Below are positions 24,921 to 32,892 of a stretch of 64,000 nt of DNA, one piece after another. The DNA comes from Bacteroidota bacterium (GTDB taxonomy: Bacteria > Bacteroidota > Bacteroidia > Sphingobacteriales > Sphingobacteriaceae). Position 1 is the stretch's first letter. Each line of letters starts with the position of its first letter. The DNA lies in contig JAHJVW010000012.1 of assembly GCA_018828585.1 (NCBI GenBank), positions 48,770 through 112,769 on the forward strand. The letters run 5' to 3'. Made by a program: the position numbers and the translations under genes. Below the pieces are notes generated by a model. That model was not told the origin of the DNA, did not search any database, and saw nothing but the letters and a program-made list of their open reading frames with translations.

Positions 24921-25598
24921 TTAAGCAGCTACATAATCAGGATATACACTTTCAGTTTCTCTAATAAACCTTAAGCTTGGGCGATGTTGTAAACCAACGA
25001 ATTCAATACCTTCTAAATCCTTATATACTCCCCTATAACTCAAAGGGTAAGGATTAGGAATTCGTCCTAGATATTCCTCATATTCATTTAATAAGTTGCA
25101 TATTGAGAATAACAACGTGGCTAATTCGGCTCCTTTATCATTTTTAGTATATTGAGTATACAATGATTCAATAGTTGTGTAGGCTGTGTTCTTTTTACTT
25201 ACAATACCATCTATTAACAGTAAATAATCTTCAGTTATACCTATGCGATCAGCTATGTAAATTTTAGGATAGTTTTCTTTAACGTAAGTATAAATGTTTG
25301 AAACATCTGGCATTTCAATCATTTCATATAAAGCAGAATCACTTAATGCAACTCCATTAAAATTAGCTCCAGAAACTTTGGCTAGTAATTTTCTTTTTAC
25401 CAAATTTTCTATGCAATTATCTGATAAATGATTTTTAATTATATACCCAGAAATATAAACCATTTCTTGAATGGTGAATGTGATTCCTAAAGCTGCTATT
25501 AAATCGTAAAATCCTTGAATAAATGATACTGAAGCATCACACATTTCTTTTTCCTTTGTTATTCTTTCTGTGTCTGTAAATACTAATACTGGTTCCAT
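24921..25598 (-). CDS. Unknown 225-residue protein of the element
   Basis: The protein has a helical N-terminal half (FIQGFYDLIAALGITFTIQE, YISGYIIKNHLSDNCIENL) and a C-terminal segment ending in YVAA. No catalytic motif or transmembrane segment is evident. It lies between the terminator at 24874 and the prohead protease, so it is the last gene of the left part of the element's main - strand series. It could be a structural or host-takeover protein; neither is supported by a motif. Confidence 0.58.
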   Translation of the reverse strand: MEPVLVFTDTERITKEKEMCDASVSFIQGFYDLIAALGITFTIQEMVYISGYIIKNHLSDNCIENLVKRKLLAKVSGANFNGVALSDSALYEMIEMPDVSNIYTYVKENYPKIYIADRIGITEDYLLLIDGIVSKKNTAYTTIESLYTQYTKNDKGAELATLLFSICNLLNEYEEYLGRIPNPYPLSYRGVYKDLEGIEFVGLQHRPSLRFIRETESVYPDYVAA

Positions 25599-25725
25599 AT
25601 TTTTATTTGTTAAATAGTTATTTAATTGTTTTTAAATGCTTGTTTATTACTGTTAATTCTCTAAATAAATATCCTTTTTAAGTTTAAATGCACAACCTGA
25701 ATGATATAATCCAAAAGTTAAGCTA

Positions 25726-26553
25726 TTAAACTACTTGTGGTAATCTTCCATGTCTTTCCATGAACTTTGATTTATAAATTTCAGGAGCAAGCCTTTGAAG
25801 TGGTTCAGTTCCACCCGGTTCTTTCATTTTGATTTCATCCCAGCTCAATTGCGCTTTTCTTAAAATCTCTTTACTATAAAGACCTTCAAGCTTTTTCACA
25901 TTAATAGGTTTAACATTAATTAGATCAACGATTACTTTTAAACTCACTTCATCACTAATCATGGTCATATATTTTTCAGCTTCTTCATTAGTGATCTTTC
26001 CAACACTTATAGCATTGTTCAAAATGTCCAAAGTTTTTTGATTATATGCTCCCAATACTGGTGGTTCGATTAATCCATTTAATGAAGATTCTGAAAGAAC
26101 GGTAATCAATCCACGTTGGGCATTTAGCGTCACAACAGCATCACTGTTTGAACCCCTGTCAACTATTGAAGCTTCTTTAAGCTGCCATCTTATATAGGTA
26201 GGCTTTGTTTGTCCTGGCACTTTGTCTGATTCAGAAGTTTCTAATGGCAAAGCCCCAACACTGCAAGCCCTTAAAGTTCCATGTTCAACTTTCTGATAGA
26301 TTTTCATTGCAAAATCGTCTAGATCATCAAAATTTGGAATGGCTGTAATATTATCACCCTCTATTTTAATATCACTCCAAAAACCAATAGGAAGAAGTCC
26401 ATCAGGTTTTTCTGAATCAGGATAGGTGTGCATCCAATACATAATTGGATTATTTAGGAAGTCGGATAAATCCGCTCCACTTGTCAGCATCCTAAAACCA
26501 TGTGAGTTTAGTTTGCTATTACTTAATAAAAATTTTTTGCTGCTCTTTGGCAT
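25726..26553 (-). CDS. HK97-type prohead protease
   Basis: The 275-residue protein matches the S78/HK97 prohead protease pattern: catalytic H42 in YWMHTYPD, S98 in RACSVGALPLE, and the end strand KEASIVDRGSNSDAVVTLNA. These serine proteases trim capsid scaffolds during head maturation. The C-terminal 100 residues (TNEEAEKYMTMI, KKLEGLYSKEILRKA) are helical and may be scaffold-like. No capsid, portal or terminase large-subunit gene is present next to it, which is unusual for this gene. Confidence 0.75.
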   Translation of the reverse strand: MPKSSKKFLLSNSKLNSHGFRMLTSGADLSDFLNNPIMYWMHTYPDSEKPDGLLPIGFWSDIKIEGDNITAIPNFDDLDDFAMKIYQKVEHGTLRACSVGALPLETSESDKVPGQTKPTYIRWQLKEASIVDRGSNSDAVVTLNAQRGLITVLSESSLNGLIEPPVLGAYNQKTLDILNNAISVGKITNEEAEKYMTMISDEVSLKVIVDLINVKPINVKKLEGLYSKEILRKAQLSWDEIKMKEPGGTEPLQRLAPEIYKSKFMERHGRLPQVV

Positions 26554-26661
26554 AATTGAAATTGATTTAATTGTTAATATTTAATTTGATTTTTGATTGC
26601 TTTGAATTTTTTTTTTTATGTTTTATTTTTCGCCTAACCACCATCGCATGTCAGATATTCA

Positions 26662-27321
26662 TTATTTAACAGCATATAAGTCTAAAATCCCATCTTGTAT
26701 CAACTCAAAACTAAAATCCCTTACACCTACCACTTTTGCCTTTGCTGGTATATCTATTGAGCTTATAACCACATTGTCATTGCCCTCTAAAAAAATATCA
26801 GTCAAAGCGCATTTAACTCTTACTAAATCTCTCGTTTTCCACATGTTTTTCAATTTCTCTAACTGATCATCAGGAAACTGATTTAAAGGGTCGACTAAAA
26901 ACCCCTTAACAGTCATACGCCATGCATCTAGTCCAATTTCTTCAATGACAGAAGCTGAACGCTCTATCATTGGCGTTTCTACTAATAGCGCTTTGCTTTT
27001 TAAACTAACAACAACAAAAGGGAATTCGTAATCTACACCCCCGGTTTCTATGGTCAAAGGCAGAAAAACCTCACGACCAATCATGTCCTGCATGCCGTAA
27101 ATAGGAGAACCTTTGTCTGTTCTTTTTCTGGTTATTTTTTGGGGGATGTTAAAGCTTTCGATATTGGCAGTTTCAGGCAATCCGACAATAGAGCCTGTTT
27201 TATAGCCATAAAGCTTATTCATTATTTGGGCAATATCAAAAATAACAGGCAATCCTGTTGCGTTTGAAATCTTTTCAGTTGTAGGTAAAAATATTTCTTC
27301 TACAGTGCTTTTTAAACTCAT
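26662..27321 (-). CDS. Probable phage baseplate/tail-associated protein
   Basis: The 219-residue protein is beta-rich. Its C-terminal half (AWRMTVKGFLVDPLNQFPDD, LTDIFLEGNDNVVISSIDI, RDFSFELIQDGILDL) resembles the DUF6046-type proteins of Bacteroidota phages, thought to act at the tail or baseplate. That comparison is from memory, so the name is a guess. Its presence without tail tube or sheath genes supports a deleted prophage. Confidence 0.5.
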   Translation of the reverse strand: MSLKSTVEEIFLPTTEKISNATGLPVIFDIAQIMNKLYGYKTGSIVGLPETANIESFNIPQKITRKRTDKGSPIYGMQDMIGREVFLPLTIETGGVDYEFPFVVVSLKSKALLVETPMIERSASVIEEIGLDAWRMTVKGFLVDPLNQFPDDQLEKLKNMWKTRDLVRVKCALTDIFLEGNDNVVISSIDIPAKAKVVGVRDFSFELIQDGILDLYAVK

Positions 27322-27360
27322 AGTTTAATCTTGTTTAATTGTGAATGTTTAGTTTGTTAC

Positions 27361-27573
27361 TTATTTACTTTCAATCTCTTTTAGCTCTCTAATCTTCTTT
27401 GCCTGTTCAACTACTATTTTACCTATCCGAGAGGCTGAAATAAAGTACCTTTCAGATAACTTATTATAAATCACGTCTATCCTTAGCCCTTTATCATTGA
27501 ACAGGTTTTCAAATTCCTGATAGATTTTTTCATTTCTTTTTTCAGATAGTTTTGATTTTTTCTGATTTTCCAT
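27361..27573 (-). CDS. Small helical, probably DNA-binding protein
   Basis: The 70-residue protein has the pattern RNEKIYQEFENLFNDKGL ... IYNKLSERYFISASRIGKIV, which reads as a helix-turn-helix, like small middle-gene regulators of Mu-type phages (Mor-like). A GC-rich conserved motif (TTACCCCCTAT-N2-TTAA-N2-GG) lies 45 bases upstream. Confidence 0.55.
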   Translation of the reverse strand: MENQKKSKLSEKRNEKIYQEFENLFNDKGLRIDVIYNKLSERYFISASRIGKIVVEQAKKIRELKEIESK

Positions 27574-27617
27574 TTTTAAAATAGTATAAAGGCTGTTTTT
27601 ATAGTTTATACATGCAT

Positions 27618-27638
27618 TTACCCCCTATGCTTAAGCGG
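27618..27638. promoter_or_regulatory. GC-rich motif shared with the element end
   Basis: TTACCCCCTAT-GC-TTAA-GC-GG here shares TTACCCCCTAT-N2-TTAA-N2-GG with the copy at 32836-32856, next to the outermost transposase-like site. On the - strand it lies 45 bases before the 70-residue regulator gene. It may be a protein-binding site; which protein is unknown. Confidence 0.45.
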
Positions 27639-27654
27639 TATATCATACAGGATT

Positions 27655-27864
27655 CTACTTTTTACCGTCTAAAACATTTATTAGAATTGATAAACAGTAT
27701 AATTTTTCAGATGATCCACTTAAGAACATATCTTCACTTTTGGTCAAAAGCTGTGAATAATCAAAATAAGCTTGAAGCAGATTATCATAAAGATATTCTA
27801 CCTCCATTTGATCAATAATACTTTTGAAGGCATTTAACACTTCTTGTTTTTTGTTATTTTCCAT
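27655..27864 (-). CDS. Unknown 69-residue helical protein
   Basis: The protein (EVLNAFKSIIDQMEVEYLYD, YFDYSQLLTKSEDMFLS) appears wholly helical. It starts 2 bases before the end of the Gp16-like gene's stop, placing it in the same transcript. No known motif. Confidence 0.5.
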   Translation of the reverse strand: MENNKKQEVLNAFKSIIDQMEVEYLYDNLLQAYFDYSQLLTKSEDMFLSGSSEKLYCLSILINVLDGKK

Positions 27865-27866
27865 AT

Positions 27867-28331
27867 TTATAATGCATTAAGGTTTAAATCTTCTAATAGG
27901 TTCTTAACTAATGAATCAGCTGTTTTTTTGTCAGTACTGTTTTGCGTATTTCTTACAATTGATTCAAATTGACGGTGAACCTTATTCAATTCCTGTTGAT
28001 TCATTTCGTTTAGGTCTTTTTTAACTGCTCCACGGTCACGGATGAAAGCGTTAAGTTTTGCAGTATTGATTTTCTTATCTGTATCGCTTTCACCGTAAAT
28101 GATACCAGCTTTATATGCCAGTGAGAAAATAACCGATTTGGTGCGTTCTCTAGGGTCGTACTGTGAAAGGTTCATGATAAGTGTTCTTGCTTCATCAAAT
28201 GATAGTTCTTTACTGCTAGTCGTTCTACCATCAGAAATACTATAAACCATGTGTTGCTTTTGGTCTATTATTCCAAGATTGTTTAACAGCACATGAAATT
28301 TTGCTAATTGTGGGTTTGTTATGTACTTCAT
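27867..28331 (-). CDS. Gp16-like (GemA-type) protein
   Basis: The 154-residue protein has the form seen in Mu Gp16/GemA proteins: QLAKFHVLLNNLGI at the start, a helix with SKELSFDEARTLIMNLSQYDP, then RDRGAVKKDLNEMNQQELNK near the C terminus. In Mu these early proteins modulate host gene expression or DNA supercoiling; the role is not well set. It overlaps the preceding HTH gene by 4 bases. Confidence 0.62.
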   Translation of the reverse strand: MKYITNPQLAKFHVLLNNLGIIDQKQHMVYSISDGRTTSSKELSFDEARTLIMNLSQYDPRERTKSVIFSLAYKAGIIYGESDTDKKINTAKLNAFIRDRGAVKKDLNEMNQQELNKVHRQFESIVRNTQNSTDKKTADSLVKNLLEDLNLNAL

Positions 28332-28609
28332 TGGATTTTAGATTTTTTGTATTTACGAATTGCTATTTTCACACTTTTTGATATTTCAGGTTTGTTCTTA
28401 TCAACAAATTTTTGGAACTCCTCTAAACTATATCCCAGTTCCTTTATCATTCTTAATCGTTCATCCCTTTTTGCTTTCCATCCATATTTTTTAATCCATC
28501 TATAAACATTCGTAAGTGAAACATCTAATTCTTCAGAGATACCTATGCCTGTCATAAATCTTTCTACATATAGCTTTTCAGCCTTTACTACTTCATAAGT
28601 CTTTGTCAT
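28328..28609 (-). CDS. Helix-turn-helix protein
   Basis: The 93-residue basic protein carries FMTGIGISEELDVSLTNVYRWIKKYGWKAKR, a clear homeodomain-like helix-turn-helix. Similar segments occur at the N terminus of phage small-terminase subunits and transposase-associated proteins. It overlaps both neighbours by 4 bases, so it is a coupled member of the early operon. Confidence 0.65.
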   Translation of the reverse strand: MTKTYEVVKAEKLYVERFMTGIGISEELDVSLTNVYRWIKKYGWKAKRDERLRMIKELGYSLEEFQKFVDKNKPEISKSVKIAIRKYKKSKIQ

Positions 28610-29439
28610 GACATTACCTCCTCATTTGTAATTGCATTATATAAAAGCCTGTAATTTGGAAGCTTTTGAAAATCCTTTATTAAATCTTCATCATTGATTC
28701 CATTTGCTTTGCATATAGCTGCTATTTCGGCTTTGGTAGGTCTGTTTAAGATATTCCAGTTTACAACCCTACTATGAAATTCAGGATAACCGATTTTCTC
28801 TTTATTGACTGCTTTTTGTACATCTCTTTGAAAGTATTCACACCCAGCCATAATAATTCCTGCATTATGAAAGGTGGAGTTCCTTATATCATGTAGGTCT
28901 AATAAAATGTTTGTTGATACTTTACCAGCTTCATCAATAATTAGAAGCGGTTTGTTTTGCGTATTTAAATAGTCGCAAATTTGCTTTACCATATCGTAAA
29001 CAGAACCTAAATAATTGATTCCCATTTCGGCTAAAACAGCATGTAAAAACTGCTTTCTATTCATTGAATTTTTACATTCTATGTAATAAACATTCACACC
29101 ATTTCGGTAGTAATCATACAAGGCAGTTGATTTTCCTGCACCTGTAAAACCTATTATCGCATTCATGTGACTTGCCAATTGGGTGCTTTTACAAATGCTT
29201 TGTATTGCATTGTAATTTGAAGTACCCATAATGTTAAAGGCTGATTTAGGCTTTAACTCATTAATGATTTTTAAAAGCATATCTTCTGATACACTTTCAC
29301 ATTGTCCATTTTCAATAAAGCTTAGTATAGCACTTGAAACATTTAGCTTTTTAGACAATTTGTTTTTACTAAGGTCTTTTTGCGCTGCAAACTCATTTAT
29401 CAATTCTTTGGCTTGCTGTATTAAATTTTCTTTTTGCAT
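28606..29439 (-). CDS. MuB-type AAA ATPase
   Basis: The 277-residue protein has an N-terminal XRE-like helix-turn-helix (LSKNKLSKKLNVSSAILSFIE), Walker A GFTGAGKST at 97-105 and Walker B PLLIIDEAGK at about 164-173. In Mu, MuB binds DNA, forms ATP-dependent filaments, selects target DNA and stimulates MuA. It lies 75 bases after the transposase gene and overlaps the HTH gene by 4 bases. Confidence 0.87.
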   Translation of the reverse strand: MQKENLIQQAKELINEFAAQKDLSKNKLSKKLNVSSAILSFIENGQCESVSEDMLLKIINELKPKSAFNIMGTSNYNAIQSICKSTQLASHMNAIIGFTGAGKSTALYDYYRNGVNVYYIECKNSMNRKQFLHAVLAEMGINYLGSVYDMVKQICDYLNTQNKPLLIIDEAGKVSTNILLDLHDIRNSTFHNAGIIMAGCEYFQRDVQKAVNKEKIGYPEFHSRVVNWNILNRPTKAEIAAICKANGINDEDLIKDFQKLPNYRLLYNAITNEEVMS

Positions 29440-29513
29440 ATTTGGTTGATTTAACTTTAATGGTGTTTAAAAACTGTTTAATTAGCTGTTAAGCGTTCAG
29501 GCTTAACAGCTTT

Positions 29514-31589
29514 CTATCTTTTACTTACTATTTCTAAGGTTGCTGGCTTTAAGTGTTTTTTGCTATGTCTTTGTTCTAAAGAACTTTTGCTAACCTGTTT
29601 TGAGACTATATTTTCAGCTTCAAAAGGTTTGTAATCTTCAACTTTGGATAAGTCTAATCCTGCATTCTCATACACGTAGTTTATCATCGCTTTACTTTCT
29701 GCATCGTTCAAATCTGATTTAGCAATCATATATGGGTTGCTTTGCTGTAAAAAGCCTTCTTCATCATCCATCATCCCTTTTTCAATGATGTTTTTAGTGA
29801 TTTGCTTTGCTACTTTAGCCTTATTCTCATGATGTTTGCTTTGCTTAATGATTTCAATAACATCACCTTCAGTTTGATTTGCTTTGGCTGAAACAATCTT
29901 TACTTTCTGCTTTATTTCACCTAAGTATTCGTTATTAAGTTTGAAGATGTGAATTGTGGAAAGGTCATTTTCATCATAATAAACCTTAACCTCTGTTCCA
30001 TCCAGTTGCAAAGCCAATTCATGATTGTAGATATTGTAGTAATAAGGATTCTTACGGATTTCAAAGGTTATTTCACTACGTCTTACTTTTAATATTTTAT
30101 GATGCCAAAACAGCATAGCAATATCAGCAGGATTCAACTTCACTGCATTTGGCTTTTCACTATCAGTAAATATTTGATTAGGCGACCTTCTACCTCTTTT
30201 TTGTTTAGAATTATAGATTGATATTAAATCAGTAATAATCAAAAACATGCTTTCATAAGTATAAAAGCCGTTTTTCTTTGCTATTTTGCTTAAATGTTCT
30301 GCATCTATTCTTCCATTTTCTCTTTTGCTTCTAATTCCTTCACCTATAAAGCCGTCAATCATTCGCATAAAGCTTTGTAAAGTCTGTATTGTGCGCTCTA
30401 CATCTGCTTTTTGTTGTGGTTCTGCTTTGGTAGTATTATTAAATTGACTACCTCGTACTAAAAAATCGTTTTTAATGGCTTTAAATTCTTCTGTTTTGGT
30501 TGCGCTTGCATTATCATACATTAATTCAAAAGGCGCAGCCTGTGAAAGCGAAACTGCCATTTTAAGGGCTGCAAACCAGTTGTATCTATCTTCTTGTTCA
30601 GAAACATCAAACCCTACTATTTTTAAACTTTTTACATCAATAACTATAAACAGATTTAGTCTTGTTACTTTGGTGTGGTTCTTATTCCAACTGGTGATTT
30701 GTATTGGCGAACCATCCGCATACCATAAATCAAAAGCATAATCAGGTTTTTCCCTTCTTGTAAATGGCTTAATTTCTTTTTTCCATCGTTCGGGATTTCT
30801 AGAAATTGATAGACGGTTTTTAACCTCTGGTTTAGATAAATATTTACTTATAGTATGGAATGAAACAGCTTCCTTTTTATTCTTTTTGCAATCATTGTTT
30901 AATAAATCATCAATTTGATCATGTGTATATTGACTTGCAAGTGAATAATAGAACTCAATTTTAGCAATATGCCAATCAGTTAGTTTTACTAAGTATTTTC
31001 GGGGCTTTTTCGCACTCTTATGAACTAGAGAAATGCCGTTTATTTCACAATAAGCAAGCTTTTGCCCAAACTTAACTTGGTTTTTTATAGGTGCATTAGA
31101 GCCTAAAATGTGCATATACCCCCCATGTGTCAGGGCTATTGTATGCACTTTTCTAAGGATTAAACAGCAATTATATACCGAATGAAGCTTAGCTAGTTCA
31201 ATTACCTTATCTGGATTATTTGGATAATGAGGGTAATATTTAGGGCAAAATTTAGAGAACTCAATTTCAAAAGCATATCTAAGAGCGTTTATAATTTCTA
31301 TTTCTGCGTTTTGTATTTCTAAGTTTTTGGCACTCTCAATTTCTAAGGATTGTTGAAGTTTACATAAGTCAATTACTTTCTCAACATTTGGAAGGTTATA
31401 TTTTTTAATGAATCTATCCGGTATAGTTGACCAAATATAAAGTCTTGTTTTAGGTTCTTTAACCCAGTATATTCCTTTATACCTATTTCTATAAACACGA
31501 ATATTATCTTTTTCATTTTCGATTAAATGATTGAAATCTATTAAATCTTCTAGTGAGGCTAAAGCATCCTTATATCCAAACCTCTGCAT
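29514..31589 (-). CDS. Mu-type DDE transposase (MuA family)
   Basis: This 691-residue protein has N-terminal winged-helix-like regions, a retroviral-integrase-fold core with D292 (LWYADGSPIQ), D359 (FELMYDNASA) and E398 (QKADVERTIQTLQ), and a beta-barrel C-terminal region (HELALQLDGTEVKVYYD) typical of Mu transposases. All three catalytic residues are intact. It is 3 bases after the small HTH gene. It should cut and join the element ends, working with the MuB-type ATPase. Confidence 0.92.
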   Translation of the reverse strand: MQRFGYKDALASLEDLIDFNHLIENEKDNIRVYRNRYKGIYWVKEPKTRLYIWSTIPDRFIKKYNLPNVEKVIDLCKLQQSLEIESAKNLEIQNAEIEIINALRYAFEIEFSKFCPKYYPHYPNNPDKVIELAKLHSVYNCCLILRKVHTIALTHGGYMHILGSNAPIKNQVKFGQKLAYCEINGISLVHKSAKKPRKYLVKLTDWHIAKIEFYYSLASQYTHDQIDDLLNNDCKKNKKEAVSFHTISKYLSKPEVKNRLSISRNPERWKKEIKPFTRREKPDYAFDLWYADGSPIQITSWNKNHTKVTRLNLFIVIDVKSLKIVGFDVSEQEDRYNWFAALKMAVSLSQAAPFELMYDNASATKTEEFKAIKNDFLVRGSQFNNTTKAEPQQKADVERTIQTLQSFMRMIDGFIGEGIRSKRENGRIDAEHLSKIAKKNGFYTYESMFLIITDLISIYNSKQKRGRRSPNQIFTDSEKPNAVKLNPADIAMLFWHHKILKVRRSEITFEIRKNPYYYNIYNHELALQLDGTEVKVYYDENDLSTIHIFKLNNEYLGEIKQKVKIVSAKANQTEGDVIEIIKQSKHHENKAKVAKQITKNIIEKGMMDDEEGFLQQSNPYMIAKSDLNDAESKAMINYVYENAGLDLSKVEDYKPFEAENIVSKQVSKSSLEQRHSKKHLKPATLEIVSKR

Positions 31590-31591
31590 CT

Positions 31592-31813
31592 TTATACGAT
31601 TTGATCAATAAATGTTCTTTTCTTTTGTTCAAGGTCACTAACAACCTCTAAGGCTGCTAGCTCAACCTTAGTGCTATTCGTTTTTTCGCTTAAAAAAAGT
31701 GAAACAGAATGAGGAGAAACACCGGCTTTTATCGCTATTAGTTTTATGTAGCCATATGGAATTTTTTCTTTTAATTCTTTTCTTGTCATGTTTTTATTAA
31801 GTTTGATTTGCAT
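31592..31813 (-). CDS. Small HTH protein in the Ner position
   Basis: The 73-residue protein has LIAIKAGVSPHSVSLFLSE, a helix-turn-helix. In Mu the equivalent position, first in the early operon and divergent from the c repressor, belongs to ner, a negative regulator of early transcription. The start is 62 bases from the repressor start. Confidence 0.68.
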   Translation of the reverse strand: MQIKLNKNMTRKELKEKIPYGYIKLIAIKAGVSPHSVSLFLSEKTNSTKVELAALEVVSDLEQKKRTFIDQIV

Positions 31814-31817
31814 TAGG

Positions 31818-31848
31818 TTACAATTGTAATCATTGTGAATTACATTTG
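31818..31848. promoter_or_regulatory. Overlapping operators and repressor promoter
   Basis: TTACAATTGTAA (31818-31829) is a perfect palindrome, and TGTAAT (31825-31830) with ATTACA (31839-31844) forms a second overlapping inverted repeat. The + strand -7 box TACATTTG (31841-31848) overlaps this. It is the expected spot for the lysis-lysogeny switch between the repressor and the early operon. Confidence 0.6.
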
Positions 31849-31874
31849 CAAATTAATTAACATATTTGTTAGAT

Positions 31875-32645
31875 ATGACGACAGGAGAAAAAATTAAATC
31901 TATCCGAATAAGAGAGAAATTAACTCAGGCTGATTTTTCAGATAAAATCCATGTCAGTAGGTCTAATTTGGCACAAATAGAAACAGGAAAATCAAATCCA
32001 ACATTCATTACAATTGCATCTATTTGTGAAGAGTTTAATATAGAGCCGTCATTTTTCTTTGATATAAAGGTTGAGGCTAAATTAAGTGGGGATGAAAATG
32101 TTACAAATTTACGCAATAATTATGTTACAGGGAAAGACAAAAACCCTGTTTCAACCGATAATATAGATGCTAATTCTAACAAATCGAATCCAGATTTAGA
32201 ACAAAATGACAGCATAATTACTTCAAAAAATCAATCAAAAATCGTAGATAAAAGCTATGTATTAGATATTGATGCACCATTTTATTTAGAAGGTCATGTT
32301 CAGAAAAAAGTGCTTTTAGAGTTACTTAAAGGCAATAATGAAAGGGCTAAGCTTTATCAGAACATTAATACATTGATGAACTTTCAATATATAATCATGA
32401 ACCTAGACCATTACTATTTTGAAAATATTGATAAAAAGGAACATGAAGTATCAAAGTATTACAATGGAAAATCATTTGATTATGAAGCTTATAGAGACAA
32501 TATCCTAAAGGAAATAGACAAATATTTAGGCTTTAATGCTCCTTTAACATCACTTGTTGCAGCAATTAACGATTTCTACAAAAAAGCTAAAGAAGCGGAT
32601 ACAGAAAACATAATAGAGGGCTATTTCAATCAAATTAAGCCATAA
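31875..32645 (+). CDS. XRE-family repressor, c-type
   Basis: The 256-residue protein begins with a canonical XRE helix-turn-helix (KIKSIRIREKLTQADFSDKI, VSRSNLAQIETGKSNPTF), then an acidic linker and a helical C-terminal part (ELLKGNNERAKLYQNINTLM). I start at the ATG at 31875, which follows the -7 box; an in-frame TTG at 31866 is less likely. No S24 peptidase motif is visible, so induction is probably not by self-cleavage. It is divergent from the early genes, as Mu c is. Confidence 0.82.
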   Translation: MTTGEKIKSIRIREKLTQADFSDKIHVSRSNLAQIETGKSNPTFITIASICEEFNIEPSFFFDIKVEAKLSGDENVTNLRNNYVTGKDKNPVSTDNIDANSNKSNPDLEQNDSIITSKNQSKIVDKSYVLDIDAPFYLEGHVQKKVLLELLKGNNERAKLYQNINTLMNFQYIIMNLDHYYFENIDKKEHEVSKYYNGKSFDYEAYRDNILKEIDKYLGFNAPLTSLVAAINDFYKKAKEADTENIIEGYFNQIKP

Positions 32646-32719
32646 TGGAACTTAATCGGCTTCAGATCAGAACTAATTATATTTAGTTGTGGAAGATAAA
32701 TGGAAGCAAATGGAACTAA

Positions 32720-32856
32720 TATACCTTTTTAATTGCTGTCTACCATTACAATAAAAATCTCAAAAAGTGCCTTAGCGTTATAAATTTCGCACAAATTTTA
32801 AACATTTTTATATTAAGTATATTATACCTTTTTAATTACCCCCTATATTTAAAAGG
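32720..32856. repeat. High-coordinate end repeats of the Mu-like element
   Basis: Two exact copies of TATACCTTTTTAATT (32720-32734 and 32823-32837), 103 bp apart, are inverted relative to the sites at 21029-21133. The outer copy overlaps TTACCCCCTAT-AT-TTAA-AA-GG (32836-32856), shared with 27618-27638. The 32646-32892 stretch holds no gene. Confidence 0.6.
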
Positions 32857-32892
32857 ATAACTAAAGTAACAGCAGCCTCAAAAAAAACGCGA

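Larger units (their letters stand above)
21029..32856 (-). mobile_element. Reduced Mu-like transposable element
   Basis: The order from high to low coordinate matches Mu-like phages: divergent c-type repressor, small HTH protein, MuA-type DDE transposase, MuB-type ATPase, HTH protein, Gp16-like protein, small genes, baseplate-like protein, prohead protease, and accessory genes at the far end. Inverted pairs of a 15-bp site mark both ends. Major capsid, portal, terminase large subunit, tail tube, tape measure and lysis genes are absent, so it cannot form particles alone. The exact termini and target duplication could not be fixed; the coordinates are those of the outermost recognisable sites. 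Confidence 0.75.

Noticed and set aside
27612..27818. + strand frame opposite the 69-residue gene
   Set aside because: It lies opposite a better-supported gene in the - strand series, has no recognisable composition and begins inside the conserved GC-rich motif.
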